Shown piece after piece: positions 8,201 to 17,308 of a stretch of 64,000 bases of DNA (its first letter is position 1; each line of letters starts with the position of its first letter). The stretch spans positions 25,898 to 89,897 of the forward strand of contig JACVZY010000011.1 in NCBI GenBank assembly GCA_014654705.1. The letters are read 5' to 3'. Source of the DNA: Ignavibacteria bacterium (lineage in GTDB: Bacteria; Bacteroidota; Ignavibacteria; Kapaibacteriales; UBA4661). Under the pieces are notes generated by a model that searched no databases, was not told where the DNA came from, and worked only from the letters and a program-made list of their open reading frames with translations. The translations under genes were made by a program, and so were the position numbers.

Positions 8201-9804
8201 GCATTTGCAGTGCTTCGCGTCAATACAACAGAACTATCATTGGAGAAACGTCCTATATTGGAGCTTTTCTGTCGTACTCGCATCAGGCATATATTGCTGG
8301 GATTATTGGGAACAGACCAAGTATGGACATAATCGGTAGCATTAGAATCAATATTTCGCCACGTTTTTCCCGCATCAATACTATAATCCAGTATCACAGG
8401 CTCTGTGGGGGGCACACCGCGCCACGCAATGCTGGCTAGCGTTCCCACTAAAAATACTTCCCCGCCATTCGGGCGAATAAGCTCCAGTGTGGGTACACGC
8501 GGTTGAGCGCCGGGAAAACCTGCCGTTACATACCATTGGAGAGAACACGTTCTACCAATACCATCATCGGCTTCAGCAATAATTGTTGCAAACTTATAGC
8601 CACTATCTTGTGCTTGATAGGAAATCTCGACCTCAGTGCGAGTACTACCGACGGTAAGTGTCAGTGGTGTTGGTGTCAGTACACGAATAGCAAAATCGCT
8701 TGACGAGAAGCGCCGTATGCTCAGATTTTGTGCGCCTGCGTTCAACTGAAGCGAGACTGTTTTTTTGACGGTTGTGCCGACTTGTACTGCGCCTAATGTT
8801 AGTGTTGAAGGAATAATTTGCACTTGATTCGCAAATGACGTTGGTGTTACATAGCTCAAACTAGAATTCGCACCTGGTAAAGAATTCGCCGTCAAAACGA
8901 GATTGCGTGTTTGTTTACTACAAGGGATGTCTGTTGTCCACTCAATAGCGCATGGGGTATTGAGCCCGATACGGTTTGCCAGTTCGCGGTAGATTTGTTC
9001 GATTTCGGCTTTTGATTGAAGATTTGAGAATGACCGTCCGCCTGTTGAACGAGCAATAGAGTCAAGTAATGGCGGAATCACCAATCCAACGGTGATACAA
9101 TAGACCACAGCACCAATTTGTTTCGCCTGCTCGACCACTTGCCTCACGATAACAGGCGAGGCTCCATCGGTCAGAAAAATCACCGCTCGGTTGGCGTTCT
9201 TTGCCGTTGTCAGTAGCGATAAAGCTCCACCGGGATTACCAACAAAACCTTGTTGGTAATCTGTGCCTCTTCCCGTTTTTAGACCGCTCAGTGCTAGCTC
9301 TAGTGCATTTTTGTTGGCTGTAAAATCTTGAATCGGGTAACTAAAATCATCGAAAGCAGCAATCGCACATTCTGAGCCATCGTTAGCCAGCGCATCTACA
9401 AAAGCTGTTGCGGCAATGCGGGCTGCTTCAAGACGTGTCGTTCCGCCGTTTAAGAAATCTCCCATTGAACCTGATATATCAATGGTCAGCACAGCAGAAA
9501 CAGGCAGCATCTGCTGTATTGGGCAAGCGTAACTCGTAATGGTACGCGGTATCCCATCTTCGGTTAAGCGAAAATTTGCTTGAGAGGTGATTTGCTGACC
9601 CTGTCTATCGAAGGCATAGACATTTGCCCGCAGACGAGGGAAATTAGTGCTGTCAAGATTGAAAAGCGAGAGAGATTGCGCCGTAAGGGAGGTCGGCGAA
9701 CCCGACGACAATACACTTAACAGCGAAGCGAAAACGAAGTACAAAACAACGCAAGGGCAGGCGTTCAAGCGACGGCAAACCAAATGAGTAACAAAAATAC
9801 ACAT
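4579..9804 (-). CDS. Giant T9SS-exported VWA / WD40-like / choice-of-anchor-D surface protein (copy A)
   Basis: 1741 residues. A signal peptide (about 15-42, ending LTAQS) is followed by an Ig-like stretch and a von Willebrand factor A domain (about 100-280) with an intact MIDAS: DISGS (D109, S111, S113), a Thr in GTDYQQG, and FLTDGAS. Next come a NGGEVFLVGT...WSVPNNPS beta-sandwich module (about 440-530), WD40/beta-propeller-like repeats (for example FDRTGTFLITAMANGTAQLW), several choice-of-anchor-D / ASPM-SPD-2-type Ig modules (about 900-1560), and a T9SS type A sorting domain at the end (PNPASTELTLEF, then RLPSGIYFIQL...ARKVIVVR). It is probably secreted by the type IX system and attached to the surface, where the VWA domain could bind a metal-dependent ligand. 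Its neighbour at 10070-15430 is a paralogue with the same layout. Ligand unknown. Confidence 0.9.
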   Translation of the reverse strand: MCIFVTHLVCRRLNACPCVVLYFVFASLLSVLSSGSPTSLTAQSLSLFNLDSTNFPRLRANVYAFDRQGQQITSQANFRLTEDGIPRTITSYACPIQQMLPVSAVLTIDISGSMGDFLNGGTTRLEAARIAATAFVDALANDGSECAIAAFDDFSYPIQDFTANKNALELALSGLKTGRGTDYQQGFVGNPGGALSLLTTAKNANRAVIFLTDGASPVIVRQVVEQAKQIGAVVYCITVGLVIPPLLDSIARSTGGRSFSNLQSKAEIEQIYRELANRIGLNTPCAIEWTTDIPCSKQTRNLVLTANSLPGANSSLSYVTPTSFANQVQIIPSTLTLGAVQVGTTVKKTVSLQLNAGAQNLSIRRFSSSDFAIRVLTPTPLTLTVGSTRTEVEISYQAQDSGYKFATIIAEADDGIGRTCSLQWYVTAGFPGAQPRVPTLELIRPNGGEVFLVGTLASIAWRGVPPTEPVILDYSIDAGKTWRNIDSNATDYVHTWSVPNNPSNICLMRVRQKSSNIGRFSNDSSVVLTRSTANARSAQFGGSNGTSIVAGFDRVVTVWDSTLKQISNDANNRFGLQLNDVAINNRGDFAFTIANNSGINVEFNSPNQNLQLGFFTAERANPNSIRFNPTNPLEVVISNSGANGAGIYIYRINPTPSGSNVVNFLLSAAGAGNVLYTPDGRGIVASSGGVRLWRNVTTTPFAPPLIWAPTSGYVTYVDVVQPGGQLLIAATCSDNKVRFLRVVTTNNGEALQEDLSLAPLPAMNVGTIGMASFDRTGTFLITAMANGTAQLWEVATGQLVITLRHETNTTGGPLVNTAFFDPSTSRVVTAGENGKVIVWYILEKFPLQEDVSNDLWRIVRPRLAAKDISTGQAVIGTKKDTTHSALTNQDQYPVGIKHIWFKNPKSPFSIVSGDAPFTVSAAVPLSQVLYKIEFRFSPQMDGAQTDSVFYQTAAGDTLGAKISGMGVPPSLQVTTSRIDWRERFIKMDYDTLQAVVRNVSTIPVRIDYPIIQNMSKLPDSTFRILGVSANVNNGVITLPPGASITVNLRFTPSVIGRFGAPLLFTFNQSGSPLTVPLFGTGIVDAPRLGNAIATPPVVQGAHDCSVRIINIPLPNIGTQTLVLDSIRIVRLDNLSSRDFEILSQPQRVNAQDTGNLRLRFTPQQPFGATFATVVISSNSIRGIVSVPLYGRLERPLLNILPSSLVVLPKTDSGMTARASITITNKGNSESQWYPASVFLSQKQYFRITAQTTATGVLASNATTTLQATFLGGLPGITYQDTVPIPNSCSAETIVLSATVESKPVFFAVSPAVLPTCASSATLEVPVSNIGTALANVKYSLDPPLSFASLPDTLGQLVAGTTTKVKVRIDTLVRTGALPPLSLIITDRDGTAATFRVLLSIIKHDVLGVEISPSSLTFPPLEADVTSTAFVQIYNRSSIPLILPRQPQSGLAQFRLQAPATIAPYSKDSVQVIFTSAIAGRNFSDSFQFNLGIAGVTSCSISQTLSLSASTLPPRIADLVLENFYAAPGDTAQTKVFLRNRARVPIGTVITDTIRYNVSLLQPLLPLPFGEVWLGERKIPVSFEVKSDDPTVPLATLRFRAALGNDTSTVLRLQKTPETRVPKMTINASTATFRLVGISRAGGLRLVIATMGTLRIVDARPNPASTELTLEFTSHDAEEYTLNLINALGVRPDPMLFAEQRFTSMRGLNTRVLDVSRLPSGIYFIQLRNGRELAARKVIVVR

Positions 9805-10067
9805 AATTATTCACGAGACAGCGCACGGCATGAGATAAAAGCCACACGTCTAAGCGACACGCCGACCCTCCAGTCAGCATTTGTGGCTCAAGTGATGTTG
9901 TTCTCGAAAAACTATACACTTGCTGTACGAATTGTCTGCATAAAACAATTCCATACAGTACAAATATACATCAGGACGGAAAAGTTCCATAGAAGATTAT
10001 CTCCCTGGCAACAATGTGGAGCAATTGAATAATTTCGAGCACCAGTACACAAAAGATTGTCCAAAAG
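9805..10067. other. Intergenic region between the two giant paralogues
   Basis: No gene is supported here. The stretch from about 9858 to 9985 is recognisably related to 15500-15635, upstream of the second paralogue: both contain CCCTCCAGTCAGCATT, a CTTG-TGTACG-ATTG-CTGCATAA block, and ACAAATATACAT followed by GGACGGAAAAGTT or GAACGGAAAAGTT. This shows that the duplicated unit included the promoter and leader. Confidence 0.7.
9961..9968 (-). promoter_or_regulatory. Putative -7 box (TATATTTG) for copy A
   Basis: Read on the minus strand this is TATATTTG, the Bacteroidota -7 consensus. It is conserved with the same flanks upstream of copy B (15606-15613). No clear -33 TTTG is found at the usual spacing, so the start site is uncertain. 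The implied leader is about 150 nt. Confidence 0.45.
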
Positions 10068-10737
10068 AATTACCGCACAATAATAACCTTCCGCGCCGCC
10101 AGCTCCCGCCCATTGCGGAGTTGGATGAAATATATTCCCGACGGCAAGCGGCTAACATCCAATACCCGTGTGTTCAAACCACGCATCGACGTAAAACGCT
10201 GCTCGGCGAATAGCATCGGGTCGGGGCGCACACCAAGCGCGTTGATGAGATTGAGCGTGTACTCCTCTGCATCATGCGAGGTAAATTCTAGCGTCAATTC
10301 CGTCGATGCCGGATTCGGTCGTGCATCCACGATGCGGAGCGTGCCCATGGTCGCAATCACTAAGCGCAATCCGCCTGCCCGTGAAATACCGACCAAACGA
10401 AATGTTGCCGTACTGGCGTTAATGGTCATTTTAGGAACGCGCGTTTCGGGTGTTTTTTGAAGCCGTAGCACCGTAGAGGTGTCATTGCCTAAAGCCGCAC
10501 GGAAGCGTAAAGTGGCAAGTGGTACGGTGGGGTCATCGCTTTTGACCTCGAAGGAAACGGGTATCTTTCGCTCACCGAGCCATACTTCTCCAAATGGCAG
10601 GGGCAAAAGAGGTTGCAGAAGCGAAACATTGTAGCGAATGGTGTCGGTGATGACGGTTCCAATGGGGACGCGGGCGCGATTGCGCAAGAATACCTTCGTT
10701 TGTGCAGTATCGCCGGGGGCGGCATAAAAGTTTTCAA
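10068..10737 (-). repeat. Near-identical 3' tract shared with the tandem paralogue (copy B)
   Basis: Partner of 4577-5246. The identity begins at the stop codon and ends inside the last anchor-D-like module, whereas the rest of the two genes is clearly diverged. That pattern suggests gene conversion or recent recombination at the sorting-domain end. Confidence 0.95.
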
Positions 10738-13700
10738 AGACTAAGTCGGCAGTGCTTGGCGGGAGTGTGGAGGCGCTAATCCGTAATGTTTGAGAAGAAA
10801 TAGCACACCCCATACCATTCACAGCAATCGGTGTAAAAATGATACTATCTTGAAATGCCAACCCCGCGGCAGCGCCATTAAACCTAACCGTTGCCACAAC
10901 GCTGTCATAGGGACGGACAACACTTTGTGCTTGCCAGTTAAATTGCACCGTTCCTGCCAGAAAGCGCTGCGGTAAAGCGAGCGCTTGATTACTGCCGTTG
11001 TAAATAGTGACAGTCTCCTGTGTGGTAATATTTGCGTCAAGCGTCGGGAATACAATACTGTTTTTTGAAAGCCTCAGCCCAACGTCCTGTTTTATCACGG
11101 TCATCGGCACTGTATCCCTCTGGATGGCTTCTACGGCTGTCATAGTAGAGGTTGTTGATTCGATCAGTACCAAGAAGCGCGTTGTATCGGCACGACTGAG
11201 CGGGCTTACTTGAACTTGAAGTGTAAAAGTACCATTTGTGGGAATCGTTCTAACAGAATCGCTGAACTGCACATTCGGTAGCCGTGGCAGAGGAGTAAAC
11301 TTCACATTTTTTGCTTCTGATGTTCCGGTATTCCGAACCGAAATACTCATTGTTGCCGATGACTCGCAAGTGGTTAAGAGCTGAGGAACAGTTATTTGCA
11401 GACGCGGCGAAGACTTGACGGTTGCCGACCATTGCGTCACCAGAGTAGAAAAACATTTTGCTGATTCTTCTAATGAGATAGAACCTGTGTATGTTTTGCC
11501 GACTGTACCGCCTAAAAACGTAAGTGTGAGGTTGCCTACGGCATTCGGTAGAAGCTCTGTTGAGAAGGGCGAAGCAACAACACGTATCCGTGGAATTCCA
11601 TCTTGGTCGGTAAATGTAACTGGTGTACTATTCCATGGGGCACTAACATTCCCTTTGTTCTCCACTCTAATTGTTATTGAGTTGGAAGGCTGTTGCTCAT
11701 TAACGGCAGAAAAGACAACAGAACGAGTCGAAAAGACTAATAAAGGCTGCTCTAAGCGCCCCTGCAAGGGAATACGCATAACGCCGCTAATGGAATTGGA
11801 GTAAACAATCAGCGTGGCAAACGTTGTTCCCACTGCTTGTGGCGTGAAGCGCAAGCGAGCGCTCTGGCTGCCTTGGTCATTTACCTGAATAGTCAACGGC
11901 GTTTGCGTGAGTATTTGAAAATCACGACTGAGTAAGCCATCTGCACCGACGACCCGCATACTGTCTATGACGAGCGCCTGTGTTCCGGTGTTGGGCAGAG
12001 GAATGTCCTGTGGCTGTGGTTGTGTGCAGAGAGTTTGCACCATCGGTAGCGCTGTAATGGTGCTACTCAGGCGTGGACCTGCTTGTACGCCTGTGCCTAA
12101 GAGCTGTACCGTTGGTGGTTCGCCGGGCTGATTAGTGATAAATTGCAGAGGCGCACCGATAAGCCCAAGATAAGGTGCTGTAAAGCGTAGATTGACAACA
12201 ATTGAGTCGCCCACGGCAAGGGTAATGATTCCTCCATTGTTTGTGCTGCGTGGGCTGAGGGTTACACCAAGAATAGAAAATGCCGGAATGAATGTACCAC
12301 TAACATTAGGTACCGTTGGCAAGCTAAAGGTAACGGGGACGGTACTCACATTGCGCACCACAGCTTGCACGGTATCAAAGCCGATATTCACAAATCGCTC
12401 ACGCCAGTCTATGGACTGTGTGCTAATTTGTATGCGTTGTAAAACACCTTCGCCTGAAATCTTTGCTCTGAGCGTATCGCCTGCAATTGTTTGAAAAAAT
12501 ACACTGTCCGTATTCTCCACTCCTCTGCCTTCCACAAGCGGATGAAAGCGAAATTCGATATTGTAAAGCCCTAATCGTGGCGGTGTGGCTGCATTCACGG
12601 TAAAGGGTGCACCGCCTGAGACAATGGAAAAAGGACTATTGGCTTTTTTGAACCACACTTTTGTAACGGGAACAGAATACAAATCGGGGTTCGTCAGGAC
12701 AAGATGCGTCGTGTCCTTGTCATTGCCGACGATTGCTTTTCCTACGTCTATATCATTTGCCACCAAGTGGGGGCGAACAATGCGCCAGAGGTTATTGGAG
12801 CGATCTTCTTGGAGGGGAAGTTTTTCTCGGACAAACCAGACGACGACATTGGTATCGTTATCCTGTGAGGCAGTAACGACACGGCTTCCGTCGGGGCTAA
12901 AAAAAGCGGTATTGATATTTGCTTTGTGTAAGCGTTTTGCCGGGGAATTCAAGACTGTTTGCAGCTGTGAAGGTTGCCCCACTTGCCAGATAAATGCTTG
13001 ATTACCGCCAACTGTCACAAGGAAATTCCCTGACGGGTCGAAGGAAAGCATCTTGATTGGTAATGGATGTGCTATTTCGCTAATCGTCATATCTTGTTCC
13101 AAACGAAGATTCCCATTCTCAACCACTACCGTTAAAAATCGTACTCTGTTGTCGGTACAGGCAACCGCAATGCGGAGGTTACCTGGTCGGCTTGGGTCGC
13201 TGATTGCATCTACATACGACGCTTGAACATTCGATGCCCAGCGAATTGGTAAGTTTGCAGTGGCTTCATCTTGACCAAACAACCATAGACGTACGCCATC
13301 GTTAAATCCTTGAAGCGCACCAATAATTCCATAGAAAAGTGATGCTTGACCATTATTACCAACAATGCTAATCGGTGGTGTGTAATGTGCATTATAGACA
13401 AGGCTTGCATCACTTGTTCTGAGAACTGTAACGAGTTTTGAGGTACCATTCCCGGGAAGTCTATTGTCATGAATATAAATGCCACCATTGGGTGATTCGG
13501 TTACAACAAGAAAACGATCAGGAACACTAGGATTGGCACTAATACTGCGAATTGCAGAATTGCCTAACGCGCTTATGGATGTCCCTATGATATTACCAAA
13601 GCCCAAAGAACGACCTGGTACAATACCTACATTATCGGAGGCATTTTCTCCTCCAAAAATTATATCCGTTTGCGAGTTAAAGGTAGCATACCGTAATCTC

Positions 13701-15430
13701 ATAGAACTAAAACGGTTCCCTATCTGTATATAGCTAATAAATTGACCAAATTTATCCTGAGCATTCCAATAAATCCCAGTTCTATCGTCACTTGCCGTGA
13801 CAATCCTGTCGCCCTCTTTATTAAACTGTGCTGAATTCACGGATGACTTATGCCCTATCAGCGCCACGGCACTATCCCCAAAAAATGCAGCGCCGCTTGA
13901 GTTCTTTTGCTGCACTCGCATATAGCAATTATCGCTGGGCGTGTTGGGTACGCGCCACGGGCGGCGGAGATTTTTTGCTGCGGTATCCACCACAATCCAC
14001 GTCTTTCCGCCATCAATGCTGTAATCTAAGCGTGCCTCTTCGCTTGGAGGAAGCCCTTTCCACGTGATAACTGTATCAGTTCCGACCAAAAATGTTTCGC
14101 CGCCGTTAGGATGCGTGAGAACGAGAGTAGGCGTAGCCGGGCGGACACCGGGAAAGCCTGACGTTGCATAAAAATCAAACGTGCAACCATTATCGGTTTC
14201 TACCGTGAGCGTAGCAAAGCGGTAGCCACTATCTTGCGCGGTGTATTGAACGTTCAGAGAACGTGCAGGCTGTCCGGCAACAAGCGTAAAGTTTTGCTCT
14301 AATACACGAAAAGCATTGTCGCTTGAGCGAATACGGCGAATGACCAAATCCTGCGCACCTGTGTTCAGCTGCAACGAAACAGGGCGAGAAATACTTTGTC
14401 CAATAGCCAGTGATCCCATCGCAACAGCTCGCGGCAGAATGGCTACTTGTGATTCCAAAGAAACAGGCGGAATATAACTCAAACTCGCACTCACGCCCAA
14501 TGACAGAGCGGTCAGCACAACCGACCGCGCCACACTCCGGCAGGGTAAATCCGTCGTCCATTCCACAACGCAGGGCGTGTTCAGCCGGATGCGATTTGCC
14601 AGTTCGCGGTAGATTTGAATGGCTTCATCTTTTGATTGAACGTTAGAAAACGCCTCGCCGCCCGTCGCGCGAGCAATCGTATCTAAGACCGGCGGCACGG
14701 GAAAGCCAATAGTAATGCAGTACACCGTAGCGCCTACCTGCTTTGCTTGCTGAATCACTTGATTGTAGTTGGCAGTCGAAAGTCCGTCGGTGAGAAAAAT
14801 GACCGCACGATTAGAGTTTTTTGCCCTTTCCAGCATCGTGAGAGCGCCGCCGGGATTACCTGAAAATGCCAACTGATAATTTGTACCGTTGAGCGGAGAC
14901 AGCCCGTTAACCACCTGTGTCAAACGCCCTTTATCGGTCGTGAAATCTTGGAAAGGATAACTGTTCGTTTCAAAAGCCACAATCCCGCATTCTGAGCCGT
15001 CGGTGGCGAGTGCACCCACAAAGGCATTAGCAGCTTCTTGCGCAATTTTAAGACGCGTTGTGCCATTAAAAGGAACGCCCATGGAGCCGGAAATGTCGAT
15101 GGTCAGAACGGCAGAGACGGGTTTTGCTTGTTGCGTGGGGCAGACGTAATCTGCAACGGTGCGCTGCACACCATCTTCAGCCAGACGAAAATCAAGTTTG
15201 GAAGTAATTTGCTGACCTCGTGCGTCGAAGGCACGCACACTTGCACGCATTCGGGGGAAATTCTGAGCATTGTAGGCTGCGCTGGCGCTATCAAAAAAGA
15301 ATGAGAGCGACTGCGCTCCGAGAGGAGAAAAAGAACCGACGACAAGAAACGCAATCAAAAGGAAGTAGCAACCAAGAGGAGCACAAGCGCTGGAGCGTGT
15401 GCGTAAGGAAGGTGTGGCAATAAAGCGCAT
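10070..15430 (-). CDS. Giant T9SS-exported VWA / WD40-like / choice-of-anchor-D surface protein (copy B)
   Basis: About 1786 residues from ATG 15430 (MRFIATPSLR), which puts a proper signal peptide (SACAPLGCYFLLIAFLVVGSFSPLGAQS) at the N-terminus. The upstream in-frame ATG at 15505 would add 25 residues before it. Domain order is as in copy A: an N-terminal FPRMRASVRAFDARGQQITS segment, VWA with DISGS and FLTDGLS, a NGGETFLVGT sandwich module, WD40-like blades (FDPSGNFLVTVGGNQAFIW, SPDGSRVVTASQDNDTNVVVW), several choice-of-anchor-D modules, and the same T9SS type A sorting domain ending ARKVIIVR. The bodies of the two proteins are clearly diverged while the last 220 or so residues are almost identical. 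It follows an ABC permease gene but has its own probable promoter. Role presumably adhesion or surface binding; ligand unknown. Confidence 0.9.
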   Translation of the reverse strand: MRFIATPSLRTRSSACAPLGCYFLLIAFLVVGSFSPLGAQSLSFFFDSASAAYNAQNFPRMRASVRAFDARGQQITSKLDFRLAEDGVQRTVADYVCPTQQAKPVSAVLTIDISGSMGVPFNGTTRLKIAQEAANAFVGALATDGSECGIVAFETNSYPFQDFTTDKGRLTQVVNGLSPLNGTNYQLAFSGNPGGALTMLERAKNSNRAVIFLTDGLSTANYNQVIQQAKQVGATVYCITIGFPVPPVLDTIARATGGEAFSNVQSKDEAIQIYRELANRIRLNTPCVVEWTTDLPCRSVARSVVLTALSLGVSASLSYIPPVSLESQVAILPRAVAMGSLAIGQSISRPVSLQLNTGAQDLVIRRIRSSDNAFRVLEQNFTLVAGQPARSLNVQYTAQDSGYRFATLTVETDNGCTFDFYATSGFPGVRPATPTLVLTHPNGGETFLVGTDTVITWKGLPPSEEARLDYSIDGGKTWIVVDTAAKNLRRPWRVPNTPSDNCYMRVQQKNSSGAAFFGDSAVALIGHKSSVNSAQFNKEGDRIVTASDDRTGIYWNAQDKFGQFISYIQIGNRFSSMRLRYATFNSQTDIIFGGENASDNVGIVPGRSLGFGNIIGTSISALGNSAIRSISANPSVPDRFLVVTESPNGGIYIHDNRLPGNGTSKLVTVLRTSDASLVYNAHYTPPISIVGNNGQASLFYGIIGALQGFNDGVRLWLFGQDEATANLPIRWASNVQASYVDAISDPSRPGNLRIAVACTDNRVRFLTVVVENGNLRLEQDMTISEIAHPLPIKMLSFDPSGNFLVTVGGNQAFIWQVGQPSQLQTVLNSPAKRLHKANINTAFFSPDGSRVVTASQDNDTNVVVWFVREKLPLQEDRSNNLWRIVRPHLVANDIDVGKAIVGNDKDTTHLVLTNPDLYSVPVTKVWFKKANSPFSIVSGGAPFTVNAATPPRLGLYNIEFRFHPLVEGRGVENTDSVFFQTIAGDTLRAKISGEGVLQRIQISTQSIDWRERFVNIGFDTVQAVVRNVSTVPVTFSLPTVPNVSGTFIPAFSILGVTLSPRSTNNGGIITLAVGDSIVVNLRFTAPYLGLIGAPLQFITNQPGEPPTVQLLGTGVQAGPRLSSTITALPMVQTLCTQPQPQDIPLPNTGTQALVIDSMRVVGADGLLSRDFQILTQTPLTIQVNDQGSQSARLRFTPQAVGTTFATLIVYSNSISGVMRIPLQGRLEQPLLVFSTRSVVFSAVNEQQPSNSITIRVENKGNVSAPWNSTPVTFTDQDGIPRIRVVASPFSTELLPNAVGNLTLTFLGGTVGKTYTGSISLEESAKCFSTLVTQWSATVKSSPRLQITVPQLLTTCESSATMSISVRNTGTSEAKNVKFTPLPRLPNVQFSDSVRTIPTNGTFTLQVQVSPLSRADTTRFLVLIESTTSTMTAVEAIQRDTVPMTVIKQDVGLRLSKNSIVFPTLDANITTQETVTIYNGSNQALALPQRFLAGTVQFNWQAQSVVRPYDSVVATVRFNGAAAGLAFQDSIIFTPIAVNGMGCAISSQTLRISASTLPPSTADLVFENFYAAPGDTAQTKVFLRNRARVPIGTVITDTIRYNVSLLQPLLPLPFGEVWLGERKIPVSFEVKSDDPTVPLATLRFRAALGNDTSTVLRLQKTPETRVPKMTINASTATFRLVGISRAGGLRLVIATMGTLRIVDARPNPASTELTLEFTSHDAEEYTLNLINALGVRPDPMLFAEQRFTSMRGLNTRVLDVSRLPSGIYFIQLRNGRELAARKVIIVR

Positions 15431-15605
15431 AATAACAACCAAGCGGGCGCAAAGCGTGAAACAAGGTGTCGTAACGTCCGTGGGAACGCGAAGCAACATG
15501 GACAAGCCAACCCTCCAGTCAGCATTGTTACGACATCACAAGTGCTGCCTTTTTGAGGGGCACACACTTGTCGTACGGATTGCCTGCATAACAACCGTAC
15601 AATTA

Positions 15606-15613
15606 CAAATATA
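15606..15613 (-). promoter_or_regulatory. Putative -7 box (TATATTTG) for copy B
   Basis: Minus-strand TATATTTG in a block conserved with the copy A upstream region (flanks AACTTTTCCGT and the inverted CAATTGTA-type sequence). A TTG lies about 21 nt upstream. It sits in the gap after the ABC permease, so copy B can be transcribed independently of the rho-ABC genes. Confidence 0.45.
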
Positions 15614-15667
15614 CATTGGAACGGAAAAGTTACACAATAAGTTTATTTGAGCGTATTCAGAATGTCG

Positions 15668-17308
15668 CTACGCCCGCCCCGTACGCCACCAATGCGCCGA
15701 CCACCCCAGCGCGACAAATCCCAGCGCTGCCACTGCGTAGCCGACTTGCACCATCGGAACTGCCGAGCCGAACCATCCCGCAAAATCAAGTGCCGGCTCG
15801 CGACCATTAGAATTGAGCGCCAAATAAAACAAAATGAGCGAACCCACAATCAATGTTTTCGCCGTGCCTGTGGCTATGCCTATCCCGACGGCACACGCGC
15901 TCAAGAAAAACATCCCGATCGCAAGCGAAACCGCAACGCCGGGCGCAGCAAACGCCAAGCGCACAAGCGGAACCAACGCAAACGTCAAACCCAGTATCCA
16001 TGCTGCGAGTAACTTAATCAAAATAAAATGCTCTTTCATCATGGGAACACTCAGGAGCAATGCCGAGCTTCCGCGCTGGCGCTCACGAATGCCAATATCC
16101 GCCGAGAAAAAGACCAATGCCAAACACGCCAAAGGTGCAATCGGTAATTGGACTTTCGGTATCGGCGCAATAATACCTGCGACGTTCAGTCCCACAAGCG
16201 CAAGCAGTGCGGCGGGATGGAGCGTAAAGACGAGTAGAATTTCTGCCGCCACAATGCGCACAAAGCCTTGCCCGCCGAGGAGAGATTGTATCATTCCCCA
16301 GAAAATGGTAGTCAGACGCGAAAGCGGCTTCAGGACAGCGCCGAGCGCCGCAACGATATTGCGCTTTGAGCGTCCGGCTGATGCGCGGAGGCGCGTGGGG
16401 TCGAATCGGTGAAAGGCAGCAAGAGCGATTGCTAGGAGCGGTATAAACCCAAGAGTTGTGAGCGCTTTGGCAATAATCCACGCTGTGGGAAGTTCGACTT
16501 CGCGGATGACAACGACCGGCAGTGCTGGATTGAAGGTAGAAGCTCCGACGGAAAGCCCTTTTGATGAATCAGCACCGATTTGCTGATTGATAGCGGACAT
16601 ACTTGTTCCTAAGCCAATAACATCAATGTAGGCGGCGATGGGAACATTGCTGAGAGTCGGCGCAACACCTGCTTGTTGCCGGGCAAGATTGATTTTTTCC
16701 AACTGTTCAACCGGTGCAATACCAAGCGCTATCCAGACCAAAAAATATATAAAGTCTCCAATTCGGCTTGAAAGGATAGGAATTGTCTCAAAGACCAAAG
16801 AAATAACCGACACAAAGAAGATTCCTTGCAAACAAATCAGTGCATAGGTTCGCAGAAATACCATGGGTTCGAGTGGAGCTTCACCCCGAACGGTTACCAT
16901 CAGCATCATCACAAGCATATATGCCAGAGTGAGTGCTGTTAAGAAGGCTACGTTCCCCAAAAACTTCCCGGCAATATATTCCCACGAGCGCATTGCCGTT
17001 GCCGCAAGCGTGTTCCCTACGCCAGAGACCACATCGCGCTTCACCGAATTGCTAATCATATAATAACTGAGCAAGCCGATGCCTAATACCGAAAAGTTGA
17101 CTGCCGTAGCAAAGGCAATCGCGGGCGAGTTGTAGAGCGCACGAGCTTCGCCCACACTCATAAGCGTCCAGTTTGCTGAGGGGTCAGGTATGCTGACAAA
17201 CGCCAGCACACACATAGCCACAAACAAAACAAGGGTGGAAGTTCGGCGAAAGCGGAGAATAAAATCCGTTGCCACGATAGCGCGAATGCGCAGGAGAGCG
17301 TCGTTCAT
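15668..17308 (-). CDS. ABC-2 type transporter permease
   Basis: 546 residues rich in transmembrane helices. An N-terminal helix (TLVLFVAMCVLAFVSIP) is followed by a stretch matching ABC-2/NatB-like permeases (SPAIAFATAVNFSVLGIGLLSYYMISNSVKRDVVSGVGNTLAATAM, EYIAGKFLGNVAFLTALTLAYMLVMML), and the C-terminal half holds a second cluster of helices. The start codon overlaps the stop of the ATP-binding gene (ATGA at 17305-17308), indicating translational coupling and a two-component exporter. Substrate unknown. The protein is longer than a minimal six-helix ABC-2 permease (about 250 residues), consistent with two permease halves in one chain. Confidence 0.85.
   Translation of the reverse strand: MNDALLRIRAIVATDFILRFRRTSTLVLFVAMCVLAFVSIPDPSANWTLMSVGEARALYNSPAIAFATAVNFSVLGIGLLSYYMISNSVKRDVVSGVGNTLAATAMRSWEYIAGKFLGNVAFLTALTLAYMLVMMLMVTVRGEAPLEPMVFLRTYALICLQGIFFVSVISLVFETIPILSSRIGDFIYFLVWIALGIAPVEQLEKINLARQQAGVAPTLSNVPIAAYIDVIGLGTSMSAINQQIGADSSKGLSVGASTFNPALPVVVIREVELPTAWIIAKALTTLGFIPLLAIALAAFHRFDPTRLRASAGRSKRNIVAALGAVLKPLSRLTTIFWGMIQSLLGGQGFVRIVAAEILLVFTLHPAALLALVGLNVAGIIAPIPKVQLPIAPLACLALVFFSADIGIRERQRGSSALLLSVPMMKEHFILIKLLAAWILGLTFALVPLVRLAFAAPGVAVSLAIGMFFLSACAVGIGIATGTAKTLIVGSLILFYLALNSNGREPALDFAGWFGSAVPMVQVGYAVAALGFVALGWSAHWWRTGRA

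Noticed and set aside
15643..16412. Plus-strand frames over the ABC permease gene
   Set aside because: Shadows of the permease on the other strand; no independent start signals and no recognisable domain.
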